64,000 nt of DNA from Defluviitaleaceae bacterium (GTDB taxonomy: Bacteria > Bacillota > Clostridia > Lachnospirales > UBA5962): positions 1-64,000 of the forward strand of contig WRGD01000152.1 of NCBI GenBank assembly GCA_009787355.1, in the 5' to 3' direction. Positions 33,979 through 43,175 of this stretch are shown here, piece by piece. The translations under genes were made by a program, and so were the position numbers. The first letter of the stretch is position 1, and each line of letters begins with the position of its first letter. A model generated the notes under the pieces. That model had not been told where the DNA came from and ran no database searches. It worked only from the letters and a program-made list of their open reading frames with translations.

Positions 33979-35316
33979 ATGATAGAGATAAAAAATCCCA
34001 AAATAGCTTTTATATCTTTAGGATGTGATAAAAACCTTGTAGATAGTGAAGTTATGCTTGGACTTATAAATAAGGAAGGTTACGAAATATCAAGTGAGGA
34101 AAACTCAGATATTATTATAATAAATACTTGTGGTTTTATAATGGATGCTACAAACGAGGGGATACAAACAATACTTAGACTTGCGGAATACAAGAAAATA
34201 GGTTCTTGCAAAGCACTAATTGTAACAGGTTGTATGGCTCAAAGATACGAACAGGAAATTTTCAAAGAACTACCAGAGGTAGATGCTGTAATAGGTACAA
34301 CTCAATTTCAAAAATTACCAAAAGTTTTAAAGGAAGTAATGGCAGGTAAACAAGTATCATATCTTGCTAGTATAAATACACCATTACCAGAAGACCTTTT
34401 CCTCTTGAGAAAACCTACAAATAAACATTTTGCATATCTAAAAATTTCTGAAGGTTGCGACAAGAATTGTACTTACTGTACAATACCTAGCATAAGAGGC
34501 TCTTATAGAAGCAGAACAATTGAAAGTCTTTTAAAAGAAGCTACACTTCTTGCAAATGCAGGGGTAAAGGAACTCATATTAGTTGCACAAGATTCTGCTT
34601 TATACGGAACAGATTTATATAATGAAAATATGCTACACATTTTATTGCAAGAACTTTCAAAAATAGATGGTATAAAATGGTTACGTATATTATATGCTTA
34701 TCCTGAACATATAACAGAAGAAACAATTGCAGAAATATCAAATAACCCTAAAGTTTTACCATATTTAGATATGCCCATACAACATAGCCACGATTATATT
34801 CTGAAGCGTATGGGAAGAAGAATGAGTGGTAGTAGACTTCGTGAAATTATAGCAAACCTAAGAGCTAAAATACCAAATATAACAATTAGGACAACATTAA
34901 TAGTTGGTTTTCCTGGTGAAGAAGAGATACATTTTTTAAATCTTGTAGAATTTATAAAAGATATAAAATTTGATAGACTAGGTGTTTTTGCATATTCTAA
35001 GGAAGAAAATACACCAGCTGCCAAACTTAATAATCAAGTTGAAGATTATGTTAAACAATTTAGAAAAAGTTTCATAATGAAAACTCAAGAAAAAATATCA
35101 AAAGAGAAGTTGCAAAGCAAAGTAGGTGAAACTATGGAAGCAGTAGTAGAAAAAAAATGGGGTGAAAAATCATATATTGCAAGAACATATATGGATTGTT
35201 ATGAAATAGATGGATATGTAAATTTTGATAGTAATATTCCATTAAATATTGGTGATTTTGTAAACGTTAAAATAACACATAGCTTAGACCACGATTTATC
35301 TGGAGAAATAATATGA
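33979..35316 (+). CDS. rimO: Ribosomal protein S12 methylthiotransferase RimO
   Basis: A 445-residue radical-SAM methylthiotransferase modifying an aspartate of S12. The N-terminal UPF0004 domain has LGCDKNLVDSEVMLG near residue 14, NTCGFI near 51 and TGCMAQRY near 83, giving the three cluster cysteines. The radical SAM motif is SEGCDKNCTYCTIPSIRGSY near 155-174. A TRAM domain closes the C-terminus. The pair SLGCDKN/GFI favours RimO over MiaB. Its end overlaps pgsA by four bases. Confidence 0.94.
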   Translation: MIEIKNPKIAFISLGCDKNLVDSEVMLGLINKEGYEISSEENSDIIIINTCGFIMDATNEGIQTILRLAEYKKIGSCKALIVTGCMAQRYEQEIFKELPEVDAVIGTTQFQKLPKVLKEVMAGKQVSYLASINTPLPEDLFLLRKPTNKHFAYLKISEGCDKNCTYCTIPSIRGSYRSRTIESLLKEATLLANAGVKELILVAQDSALYGTDLYNENMLHILLQELSKIDGIKWLRILYAYPEHITEETIAEISNNPKVLPYLDMPIQHSHDYILKRMGRRMSGSRLREIIANLRAKIPNITIRTTLIVGFPGEEEIHFLNLVEFIKDIKFDRLGVFAYSKEENTPAAKLNNQVEDYVKQFRKSFIMKTQEKISKEKLQSKVGETMEAVVEKKWGEKSYIARTYMDCYEIDGYVNFDSNIPLNIGDFVNVKITHSLDHDLSGEII

Positions 35317-35849
35317 ATATAGCTAATAAAATTACAATTTTTAGGATATTGATGATTCCTGTATTTTTATTTTTCCTCTTATGGGATATATTTCTGTTTA
35401 GTCGTTATATCTCAATATCAATATTTATTTTGCTTGCACTTACAGATGCACTAGATGGTTATTTGGCAAGAAGTTTAAATCTTATAACAAATTTCGGTAA
35501 ATTTTTAGACCCTGTTGCAGATAAAATACTTGTTTGTGCTGCTTTGGTAGCCCTGGTAGAATTAAATATATTACCATCTTGGGTTGTTATTATCATAATA
35601 AGTCGTGATTTTATAATTATGACTTTTAGAATGATAGCCTCTTCTTCAAATATTGTTATTGCAGCAGATAAATTAGGGAAAATTAAAACTATTTTACAAA
35701 TGATTATGATTATACACTTACTTTTTAGTTTCGATAATGATTTGTTAATTTTGGCTGGAAATATTTTAGTTTGGACTGTTGTCGGTTTAACTGTTTTTTC
35801 GGCTACCAGGTATATTTTTAAAAATATATCTGTACTAAAATTTGATTAA
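35313..35849 (+). CDS. pgsA: CDP-diacylglycerol-glycerol-3-phosphate phosphatidyltransferase
   Basis: A 178-residue membrane enzyme making phosphatidylglycerol phosphate. The CDP-alcohol phosphotransferase motif D-x2-D-G-x2-A-R-x8-G-x3-D-x3-D is seen as DALDGYLARS...GKFLDPVADK near residues 43-70. Four to six membrane helices. The start overlaps the rimO stop (ATGA). cinA follows 10 bases later. Confidence 0.94.
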   Translation: MNIANKITIFRILMIPVFLFFLLWDIFLFSRYISISIFILLALTDALDGYLARSLNLITNFGKFLDPVADKILVCAALVALVELNILPSWVVIIIISRDFIIMTFRMIASSSNIVIAADKLGKIKTILQMIMIIHLLFSFDNDLLILAGNILVWTVVGLTVFSATRYIFKNISVLKFD

Positions 35850-35859
35850 AGGTGAATAT

Positions 35860-37086
35860 ATGAAAGCTGAAATAATAGCAATAGGAACAGAAATTTTAAT
35901 TGGTGATACACTAAACACAAATTCACAATTTATCTCTAAAAAATTAAAAGAACTTGGTATATCTGTATATTACCATTCTACAGTTGGAGATAACAAAAAA
36001 AGATTATATGACATTTTAAAAAATTCTTTAAATAGGTCAGATATAGTAATTACAACAGGTGGTCTTGGTCCAACAGATGATGATATAACAGTAGAAATAG
36101 CTGCAAATATTTTTGATAAAAAAGTTGTTACACATGACGAGAGTTTGAAAAAAGCAATAGATTTTTTTAAAAAAAGAGGTATTCAAAATACTGAAAATGC
36201 TTTATCTCAATCACAAGTTATTTCGGATTCAAAAGTTTTGATAAATGAAAATGGTTTAGCGCCGGGCAGTATAGTAGAAAAAAACGATAAAATATTAATA
36301 ATATTGCCAGGACCTCCAGAAGAACTAAAAAATATGTGGAAAAATGTACACTTGTATTTACAAAGTAAATCTGATGGGGTTATATTATCTAAAATTATTC
36401 ATATGGCTGGAATTGGTGAAAGTAGTGCAGAAAATATTTTAAAAGACTTAATAAATGCCCAAGAAAATCCAACTATTGCACCATATGCAAAAAGCATTGG
36501 AGGTGTTTCTTTTCGTATTACTGCAAAAGCAAAAACAGAAAATGAAGCAAATAATTTAATAGAACCAATGAAAAAAGAAGTATATAAAAAATTAGGAAAA
36601 TATATATTTGCAGAAGATGATAGTACACTAGAAAATGAAATAATAAAACTTTTAAAAGAAAATAACCTCACAATATCTATAGCAGAATCTATAACAGGTG
36701 GAAAAGTTGTAAGTAGGCTTATAGATGTAGCTGGAGCTTCTGAAGTTTTAAAAGAAGGTATTGTTGCTTACTCAAATGAAGCAAAATTGCGACATAATCT
36801 TACAAATTATAAGAATTTAGAAAAGTATACAGCAGTAAGCGAACAAGTTTCAAAAGATATGGCAAAAAATATTGCAATATCTAGCGGTTCAAATATTGGA
36901 ATATCTACAACAGGTTATGCTCAAAAAGAAAAAAACGAAGGAATGTCATTTTTATCTATATATTTTAAGTATGAAACTCATACTTTTAACTTTAATACTG
37001 TAGGAAATAGAGAAAGAGTTAGAAATCAAGCCACTACTGCTATTTTGTGGCATCTATATTCTATCATCAAAAATAATATAAATTAA
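35860..37086 (+). CDS. cinA: CinA-family competence/damage protein
   Basis: A 408-residue protein with an N-terminal MoCF (molybdopterin-binding-like) domain (IIAIGTEILIGDTLNTNSQF near 4-23, TTGGLGPTDDDIT near 66) and a C-terminal CinA nicotinamide-nucleotide amidase domain (SIAESITGGKVVSRLIDV near 275). I start it at ATG 35860, seven bases after AGGTGA, not at the earlier in-frame codon 35842, which lies inside pgsA. The order pgsA-cinA-recA is conserved in Firmicutes. Confidence 0.92.
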   Translation: MKAEIIAIGTEILIGDTLNTNSQFISKKLKELGISVYYHSTVGDNKKRLYDILKNSLNRSDIVITTGGLGPTDDDITVEIAANIFDKKVVTHDESLKKAIDFFKKRGIQNTENALSQSQVISDSKVLINENGLAPGSIVEKNDKILIILPGPPEELKNMWKNVHLYLQSKSDGVILSKIIHMAGIGESSAENILKDLINAQENPTIAPYAKSIGGVSFRITAKAKTENEANNLIEPMKKEVYKKLGKYIFAEDDSTLENEIIKLLKENNLTISIAESITGGKVVSRLIDVAGASEVLKEGIVAYSNEAKLRHNLTNYKNLEKYTAVSEQVSKDMAKNIAISSGSNIGISTTGYAQKEKNEGMSFLSIYFKYETHTFNFNTVGNRERVRNQATTAILWHLYSIIKNNIN

Positions 37087-37147
37087 AAAGAAACAATAAA
37101 AAATCAAATTGAAACATTTTTATTTTTTATTACTCAGAGGTAATTTT

Positions 37148-38323
37148 ATGGCAAAGAAAGATTCCAAAAATCAAATCAATTATTCTAGCTTATCGGATGA
37201 AGAAAAATCTAAAGCATTAGAAACGGCAATTGCTAGCATAGAAAAAAACTTTGGCAAAGGTGCAGTAATGAAACTTGGTGAAAGCCAAAAAAATACAGAT
37301 ATTAGGGTTACTCCTACAGGTTGCCTTGGACTAGATATAGCTCTTGGTGTTGGTGGTATTCCGGGTGGTCGTATAATAGAAATATATGGTCCCGAATCTT
37401 CTGGAAAAACTACTATAGCTTTACATGTTGTTTCAGAAATTCAAAAAAGAGGTGGTATAGCAAGTTACATAGATGCAGAGCATGCTCTAGACCCTGTTTA
37501 TGCAAAAAAACTAGGTGTTAATATAGACGAACTTTACATATCTCAACCAGACGATGGAGAACAAGCACTTGAAATAGCTGAATCTATGGTTAGGTCTGGT
37601 GCAATAGATATTGTTGTTGTGGATTCTGTTGCAGCACTTGTACCACGTGCAGAAATAGATGGGGAAATGGGAGATAGTCATATGGGACTGCAAGCTAGGC
37701 TTATGAGTCAAGCACTTCGTAAACTTGTTGGTATTACAAAAAAAACAAATTGTACAGTTATATTTATAAATCAATTGCGTGAAAAAATTGGTGGTGGTGG
37801 ATATGGTCCAAGTGAAACTACAACTGGTGGTCGTGCTCTTAAATTTTATGCATCTATTCGTATAGACATAAGAAGAATAGAAACAATAAAAGGCAGTGAT
37901 GAACTTTTAGGTAATAAAACACGTGCAAAAATAGCAAAAAACAAACTTGCACCACCTTTCAAAACTCACGAATTTGATATAATGTTTGGAAAAGGAATAT
38001 CTAGAGAAGGAGATATTTTAGATATTGGTGTAGAGTTAAATCTTGTCGGAAAAGCCGGCTCTTGGTATTCACTTGGAGAGAAAAAAATAGGGCAAGGTCG
38101 TGAAGCGGCAAAAAAATATTTTGAAGAAAATCCAGATGTATGTCTTGAAATAGAAAATAAAATACGTGTACATTATGAATTACCAGAAATAGATGGTTTT
38201 ACTATTATACCAGATACTTCTGTAGAAAATCTAGAAGAAGAGACAAAAGAAGAAAAGAAACCAAGAACTAAAAAACAGAAACAAGAAATAGAACAAGAGT
38301 TAGTTATTTCTTTTGATGACTAA
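37148..38323 (+). CDS. recA: Recombinase RecA
   Basis: A 391-residue strand-exchange protein. Walker A is GPESSGKTT near residue 72, [11 protein letters not shown] near 97, [20 protein letters not shown] near 147 and the DNA loop [13 protein letters not shown] near 200. The acidic C-terminal tail is rich in Glu and Lys. The start is ATG 37148 with AGAGG about eight bases upstream; the longer reading from 37109 adds a hydrophobic stretch atypical of RecA. I saw no clear LexA box in the 60-base upstream gap. Confidence 0.97.
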   Translation: MAKKDSKNQINYSSLSDEEKSKALETAIASIEKNFGKGAVMKLGESQKNTDIRVTPTGCLGLDIALGVGGIPGGRIIEIYGPESSGKTTIALHVVSEIQKRGGIASYIDAEHALDPVYAKKLGVNIDELYISQPDDGEQALEIAESMVRSGAIDIVVVDSVAALVPRAEIDGEMGDSHMGLQARLMSQALRKLVGITKKTNCTVIFINQLREKIGGGGYGPSETTTGGRALKFYASIRIDIRRIETIKGSDELLGNKTRAKIAKNKLAPPFKTHEFDIMFGKGISREGDILDIGVELNLVGKAGSWYSLGEKKIGQGREAAKKYFEENPDVCLEIENKIRVHYELPEIDGFTIIPDTSVENLEEETKEEKKPRTKKQKQEIEQELVISFDD

Positions 38324-38358
38324 AATAAAAATTACAAAAAATAATAGGAGTTTTTAAA

Positions 38359-39465
38359 ATGGCAACTTTCAAAAAAAAGGGTTATTCATTCGATGATGTT
38401 TTATTAGTGCCTAGAGAATCGAAAGTTTTACCAAGTATGGTAAGTCTAAAAACAAATCTAACAAACAATATAATTTTAAATATACCTCTTATAAGTGCAG
38501 CAATGGATACTGTAACAGAATATAAGATGGCAGTAGCTATGTCATTATATGGTGGTGTTGGTGTTATTCATAAAAATATGCCTATAGAAACGCAAGCAGA
38601 ACAAGTAAAGTTAGTTAAAAATAAGAAAATAGATTTTGATGAGTATCCAAATGCAGTTACAGACAAAAATGATAAATTACTTGTATGTGCAGGAATAGGT
38701 GTTTCTAAAGATATGGAAGAACGTGCAGCAGCTTTAATAGATGCTAAAGTAGATGTTCTTGTAATAGATAGTGCTCATGGACATTCTGAAAATGTAATAA
38801 ATGCTGTAAAAAAAATCAAATCCAAATATACTGTAGATGTAATAGCAGGAAATGTTGCAACAGAAAAAGGTACATTAGCACTTATAGATGCAGGTGTAGA
38901 TTGTGTAAAAGTTGGTATAGGACCTGGGTCTATTTGTACAACACGCATTATATCTGGTGTTGGCGTACCACAAATAACAGCCATATCTGATGCTGCAGAA
39001 GCTGCAAATAGATACAATATACCAATAATAGGTGATGGCGGTATAAAATATAGTGGAGACATTACAAAAGCAATTGCAGCAGGTTCTAGTGTTTGTATGC
39101 TTGGTAGTCTTTTGGCTGGTCATAGCGAGTGTCCTGCAGAATTGGTTTCTCAAAATGGAATAAAATATATGGCATACCGTGGTATGGGTTCATTAGGTGC
39201 TATGTACAAAGGTAGTGGAGATAGATATTCACAAGAGGGTGCAACAAAATTTGTACCAGAGGGAGTAGAGGCATTAACACCTTTTAAAGGTCCTGTACAT
39301 GATACATTATATCAATTATTAGGTGGCTTACGTTCTGGCATGGGTTATTGTGGTTTTGATACGATAGGACAACTTAGGACAGAAAGTGAATTTATAATTA
39401 TAACATCAGCTGGGATGGTAGAGAGTAAACCACATAGTGTTACTAGTATAGAGCATAAGCACTAA
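38359..39465 (+). CDS. guaB: IMP dehydrogenase lacking the CBS (Bateman) domain
   Basis: A 368-residue inosine-5'-monophosphate dehydrogenase, the rate-setting step to GMP. The TIM barrel is complete: YSFDDVLLVP near 9, ISAAMDTVTEYKMA near 45, IDSAHGHS near 137, the catalytic loop VGIGPGSICTTR near 188, IGDGGIKYSGDI near 225 and the flap GMGSLGAMYKGSGDRYSQEG near 273-295. The usual 485-residue enzyme has two CBS repeats of about 120 residues inserted after KNMPIE. Here a short linker (LVKNKKIDFDEYPNAVTDKND) joins the barrel halves. The enzyme should be active but without nucleotide control through the Bateman module. A terminator follows. Confidence 0.93.
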   Translation: MATFKKKGYSFDDVLLVPRESKVLPSMVSLKTNLTNNIILNIPLISAAMDTVTEYKMAVAMSLYGGVGVIHKNMPIETQAEQVKLVKNKKIDFDEYPNAVTDKNDKLLVCAGIGVSKDMEERAAALIDAKVDVLVIDSAHGHSENVINAVKKIKSKYTVDVIAGNVATEKGTLALIDAGVDCVKVGIGPGSICTTRIISGVGVPQITAISDAAEAANRYNIPIIGDGGIKYSGDITKAIAAGSSVCMLGSLLAGHSECPAELVSQNGIKYMAYRGMGSLGAMYKGSGDRYSQEGATKFVPEGVEALTPFKGPVHDTLYQLLGGLRSGMGYCGFDTIGQLRTESEFIIITSAGMVESKPHSVTSIEHKH

Positions 39466-39467
39466 TT

Positions 39468-39503
39468 AAAAAAAGTAGGAGATTTTACTTCCCCTACTTT
39501 TTT
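39468..39503 (+). terminator. Intrinsic terminator after guaB
   Basis: AAAAGTAGG (39471-39479) pairs with CCTACTTTT (39493-39501), running into T. It separates the plus-strand core from the minus-strand accessory third. Confidence 0.8.
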
Positions 39504-39560
39504 ATTTAATAACAACTATAAATAATCCTTATATAAGTATTAATTTATCAAATTCAGCTT

Positions 39561-39638
39561 TTACTTCTTATTTATTAATCTTTCTAAATATTTTACTAAA
39601 ACTTTTTCTCCGTAACCTCCGATAATAAAAGATAACAT
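39561..39638 (-). CDS. Possible 25-residue ORF or C-terminal remnant
   Basis: Just after the DUF6465-like gene on the same strand, ATG 39638 opens 25 codons including FIIGGYGEKVLVKYLERL. The composition looks like a protein (hydrophobic start, basic end), but no ribosome site of note and no family match. It may be the tail of a lost gene. Confidence 0.2.
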   Translation of the reverse strand: MLSFIIGGYGEKVLVKYLERLINKK

Positions 39639-39650
39639 GAATGAAATATA

Positions 39651-39848
39651 CTACATATGTATTTCACCTTTGTAAGAAGAATTTATTACATAATAACAAA
39701 TATTTTCAAGTGGCTTATAATAAATCTCAATATTTAATATATCTTTTACAAAATTACCATTACTCTTCCATTCATCTTTTATTTTATCTATTATATCTTT
39801 ATGCATTATCCTTTTCTCATTTATTTCTATAAAAAAATCAAATTTCAG
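39651..39848 (-). CDS. Small DUF6465-like protein with probable CTG start
   Basis: A 65-residue frame ending DILNIEIYYKPLENICYYVI, then GEIHM. The pattern of helix, then (I/L)xxxYYKPxxxxxYYVIN, then a glycine strand resembles the DUF6465 family of Lachnospiraceae and relatives (function unknown). The frame is open up to CTG 39848, bounded by a TAG just upstream. GAGGAGG lies nine bases before this CTG (39857-39864). The first ATG in frame (at codon 15) has no such site and would cut off the FIEINEKRI strand. It is too short for routine ORF calling. Confidence 0.6.
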   Translation of the reverse strand: MKFDFFIEINEKRIMHKDIIDKIKDEWKSNGNFVKDILNIEIYYKPLENICYYVINSSYKGEIHM

Positions 39849-39945
39849 CTAAAAACACCTCCTCAAAAGCCTAAGTTTATAATTGTGTACATGATACTAT
39901 TATTAGTATTAAATGTCAAACTTTTTTAATAAATATAATAAAAAA

Positions 39946-41040
39946 TTAAATAACGGTTACAGTAGATAAATCTATCTCCATAGCGGGTCTAATACCACCT
40001 ATTCTATATCCAACAAAATTTATTCCTTTTGAATCTTTGTAAGAATACACACTAGTTTGACCATCAAAGCTAATACTACCATTTGAATAAACAAATGCTG
40101 AGGCATCTGGGCTTTTTCCAGAAGATCTAAGCCACCACCAAGTATTTTCATTATCAATTTTTGCTACTCTTTTTGTATCGTCTCTAAAAAATTTTTTTGC
40201 TTCCTCTATACTAAGAAGAAAAATTTTATCTATAGTTGTTTTTCCACCCTGTGTAAAATATTTCTCATTGAAATAATTGTTCACTTCTTTAGATATTATT
40301 TTTTTCTGTTCCGATACTGTAAATTTTTCATAAAAATTAGAATTAAGATACTTTCTTATATCACTACGTTCCCAAGTAATTGTTGTTTTTCTATTATGAT
40401 ATGCCATTTTAAATAATATATCTTTTGAAATTACAAGTCCTATACCATTTTTATATACTTTTAAAACTATCCATTTGTATTGTCCAAAATATATAATATC
40501 TAAATCTTTAGGATACTGAGTATCGTTTTTAGGTTTTTGAAAATCATCTTCTATTTTAGCGTCTATTTTACTTTTTTGATTTATATTTTCATTTGAAACA
40601 TCATCTATTATTTTATTTATAAAATTTTGTGGTATATCTATTGGATTTGTATATACTTGTGTAAATGTTATTTCTTCTTGCTTTTCTATTTCTTTAATAT
40701 CTACTATCTCATCTTTTTTTAAAGATTCTTGTATTTCTTCCTCTGGCTCATACAAATTATGTAATTTTGCAATACTTCTTATCACAATGTTTGAAGCTTC
40801 TCTCATGATTTCATATTCAGAAGTCATTTCAGATACAAGAGTGTTTATATTTATAGTAAGAAGTTTTGTGAAAACTTTCATTTCACATATTGCAAGCGTT
40901 AACAAAAATCTAATTTTTTTCGCATTCGTTTCAATTTTTTCATCCAAAATAGCAGCTCTGAATCTATTGGAATCTTTAAAAATATCAGAGCCAAAATTTT
41001 TCATCAAATTTTCAAGAACTTTGTCTATTTCTTCTTTCAT
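39946..41040 (-). CDS. DUF6273 domain protein, third gene of the VWA-PP2C set
   Basis: A 364-residue protein. Residues 1-105 are helical (LLTLAICEMKVFTKLLTI). Residues 110-175 are a charged linker. Residues 180-360 form a DUF6273 domain: IIYFGQYKWIVLKV, ERSDIRKYLNSNFYEKFT, then WWWLRSSGKSPDASAFV and VGYRIGGIRPAMEID. This domain is a C-type-lectin/formylglycine-enzyme-like fold in bacterial proteins of unknown job. ATG follows AGAGGAT. It is eight bases after the PP2C gene and shares its strand, so one operon. No kinase motif is seen in it. Confidence 0.7.
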   Translation of the reverse strand: MKEEIDKVLENLMKNFGSDIFKDSNRFRAAILDEKIETNAKKIRFLLTLAICEMKVFTKLLTININTLVSEMTSEYEIMREASNIVIRSIAKLHNLYEPEEEIQESLKKDEIVDIKEIEKQEEITFTQVYTNPIDIPQNFINKIIDDVSNENINQKSKIDAKIEDDFQKPKNDTQYPKDLDIIYFGQYKWIVLKVYKNGIGLVISKDILFKMAYHNRKTTITWERSDIRKYLNSNFYEKFTVSEQKKIISKEVNNYFNEKYFTQGGKTTIDKIFLLSIEEAKKFFRDDTKRVAKIDNENTWWWLRSSGKSPDASAFVYSNGSISFDGQTSVYSYKDSKGINFVGYRIGGIRPAMEIDLSTVTVI

Positions 41041-41047
41041 ATATCCT

Positions 41048-41908
41048 CTACCTTATATCAAAATCTTTTTTATAAATTATACCAATACTAACATCATCTC
41101 CAGATCCATTTAAAGTTACTTCTTTTAAAAAATTTTCAAGTTTTTTTTGTATGTTCATGTCTTTTTTTAATTCATTTTTTATTACAATTGGTATTTTGTA
41201 AAATTGGCTTATTTCTTCATGCACTTTATCATTATAAGAATTTTTTATACCATCTGTAGAAAGCATAATAAGATTTGGTATTTCTTCATTTGTAAAAATT
41301 TTATGTTTTATTGAAGAAGCATCTGCAATGCTAGCTATGGAGAGAGTAGACCCTCCAAAATTTCTATCATCTGATTCCATAATATCCATAACTTTATCAA
41401 TATCTTTATTTTGGTAAACTCCTAGTATATCTCCATCTCCATATTTTAATACTAAAACAAAATCAATATATACAACGGCACATAAAAAAGTAGTACCAAA
41501 AATTATTTTCGGATTATTTTCTATACTCAATATTTCAGAATTCGTTAAATTATTTTCTAAAAAAACAATTTCATCTTCATTAAGAGGATTGTTTTTTAAA
41601 TCATTTAATACACTTTGTTGCCATAATAGTAAAAAACGCATTTTCATATGACGTATTAATTCTTCTAAATCTTTCGAATTTATGTTTATATTATTGTATA
41701 TCGGAAAATGTTCTATTATAACTTGCTCAATTGCTTTTGTAGCCGCAAAAGCACCAAAAGAAGAGCGTATATATTTTTTAGAGCCATGCCCATCTGCAAG
41801 AGCAACAAAAGGAGGACTATTTCCAAAATTCACACTATCTTGATTTTCTTTATTAATTTTACTATGGGATGCACCTGTAACACTAAGGGCAAATGTAAAT
41901 AATTCCAT
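41048..41908 (-). CDS. PP2C-family protein phosphatase
   Basis: A 286-residue metal-dependent Ser/Thr phosphatase. Motifs: NKENQDSVNF near 19 (first metal aspartate), VALADGHGSKKY near 34, LSTDGIKNSY near 225 and GSGDDVSIGII near 272. I use ATG 41908 rather than TTG 41920, because the ribosome site GAGGA overlaps that TTG. It sits 20 bases after the VWA gene. VWA plus PP2C plus a protein kinase make up the TerY-P triad described in predicted phosphorylation systems; the kinase is not present here. Confidence 0.85.
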   Translation of the reverse strand: MELFTFALSVTGASHSKINKENQDSVNFGNSPPFVALADGHGSKKYIRSSFGAFAATKAIEQVIIEHFPIYNNININSKDLEELIRHMKMRFLLLWQQSVLNDLKNNPLNEDEIVFLENNLTNSEILSIENNPKIIFGTTFLCAVVYIDFVLVLKYGDGDILGVYQNKDIDKVMDIMESDDRNFGGSTLSIASIADASSIKHKIFTNEEIPNLIMLSTDGIKNSYNDKVHEEISQFYKIPIVIKNELKKDMNIQKKLENFLKEVTLNGSGDDVSIGIIYKKDFDIR

Positions 41909-41928
41909 CTTTGTCCTCAAAATTATTT

Positions 41929-42636
41929 TTAAAAAATTTCATCTTCACTATCATCTGCAGAACCAATCATAACTTGATTATCTGGGATAGGAGGCAATTT
42001 TACATTACTATTAGAATTATCTCCAATAATAGAATGACTAACACTTTTACTTACTTCTATACTTGCCCACTTTATATATTTTACTAAATCTGAAGCTTTA
42101 TCTGCAACAAGAGGAGGATTTTCAAGTGGATTAGAACAAAATTTTGCAAGCTCTTTTATATTTGCATCATTACCAATTGCTATAGCAATACGTACTGATT
42201 TCTGACCCCACCTTTGACTAAGAAGTTTAGAAAGTCCAGCCTCGTAGTCATCTGTTGCTTCCCCATCACTAAGTAATATTATAACAGGAGGTAAAGCTCT
42301 ATTTCCCATTTTTTCCATAGTTAATTCATCTGCCATAAGTTTAAGAGCAGCTCCAGTATCTGTATATCCATTTGTTTCTAAATCGTACCAAACAAAATCT
42401 TCTATAGGTGTTTCTATTGTATGCCATATTGCACCTACAGAAAATTTCATCGCACGAACACACATTTTTGCTTCTGGATTGTCGTAAGATGCATCTTTTA
42501 AAGGACCGATACAAGCTTTTATTGCTCTATTTACTGTTGCTATTTTTTCTCCACTCATAGAATATGAAACATCTACAAGCCAATATATTTTCAAATCTCT
42601 TTTACTAACAGCACTTCCTATTTCATCAAAACCCAT
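41929..42636 (-). CDS. VWA domain protein (TerY-like)
   Basis: A 235-residue von Willebrand A domain with a complete MIDAS metal site: VDVSYSMSG near residue 22 (DxSxS), GYTDTGAALKL near 91 and LLSDGEATDD near 124. TerY-type proteins of this length are partners of PP2C phosphatases and kinases. It is the first gene of the three-gene operon. The last 25 residues are acidic. Target unknown. Confidence 0.85.
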   Translation of the reverse strand: MGFDEIGSAVSKRDLKIYWLVDVSYSMSGEKIATVNRAIKACIGPLKDASYDNPEAKMCVRAMKFSVGAIWHTIETPIEDFVWYDLETNGYTDTGAALKLMADELTMEKMGNRALPPVIILLSDGEATDDYEAGLSKLLSQRWGQKSVRIAIAIGNDANIKELAKFCSNPLENPPLVADKASDLVKYIKWASIEVSKSVSHSIIGDNSNSNVKLPPIPDNQVMIGSADDSEDEIF

Positions 42637-42703
42637 TTGCTTACTCCTACGTTTTATTTTATAATATCTTATATATTTATCGGAAATTTTAAAATTTCTT
42701 GTA

Positions 42704-42730
42704 ATAAAAAAGGAATGCTTAACATCCCTT
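42704..42730 (-). terminator. Terminator after the DUF3284 gene
   Basis: On the minus strand AAGGGATG (42723-42730) pairs with CATTCCTT (42710-42717), followed by T6. It lies just downstream of the ROK/DUF3284 pair and separates it from the VWA operon. Confidence 0.75.
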
Positions 42731-42737
42731 AATCATT

Positions 42738-43175
42738 TCAAGATTTTTTACTTATTATATATTCTTCCATTATTTTTAACATTTGTGATAATCTTCTTTT
42801 GTTTGATTTTTTAAAAAAAATATTCATTATAGAAAAGTTTAAATTTGACATACTAGATAATCCTTTATATTCTTCTTCTATAGTTACTTCACAATAGTCC
42901 CCATTTTGATTTACAATGTATCTCAAATAATTTATACTTTTTTCTGTTGTAAATTTAGCAAAATAAAATAAAGGTTTTTCGAATTTTTCAATTTCAACTT
43001 TAGATATTATTTGTTTTCCCAACTTATTTGTTATTTTTTTTTCATATATATATCCAGCTTTTAAATCTTCTTTATTAAAACTTTCAACATTGCTTTTTAT
43101 ATCATTTAGTAGAGAATTTTCCAAAAGTTCAAAAAATTCATCAGATGTCACTTTTATATTTTTAGATACTGTCAT
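42738..43175 (-). CDS. DUF3284 family protein
   Basis: A 145-residue soluble protein with a START/SRPBCC-like alternation of strands: SKNIKVTSDEFFELLENSLL at the N-terminus, GDYCEVTIEEEYKG near 92 and a C-terminal helix. It resembles DUF3284, a family found next to beta-glucoside PTS and glycosidase genes in Firmicutes. Here its start overlaps the stop of a ROK kinase by four bases, consistent with a sugar-related role, which remains unproven. Confidence 0.6.
   Translation of the reverse strand: MTVSKNIKVTSDEFFELLENSLLNDIKSNVESFNKEDLKAGYIYEKKITNKLGKQIISKVEIEKFEKPLFYFAKFTTEKSINYLRYIVNQNGDYCEVTIEEEYKGLSSMSNLNFSIMNIFFKKSNKRRLSQMLKIMEEYIISKKS

Noticed and set aside
37087-37147. SOS (LexA) box before recA
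   Set aside because: The 60-base gap is AT-rich with no clear GAAC-GTTC-like dyad.
37109-37147. Upstream start for recA
   Set aside because: Adds a hydrophobic stretch unlike RecA and lacks the ribosome site that fits ATG 37148.
38324-38358. Purine riboswitch before guaB
   Set aside because: The gap is only 35 bases, too short for an aptamer.
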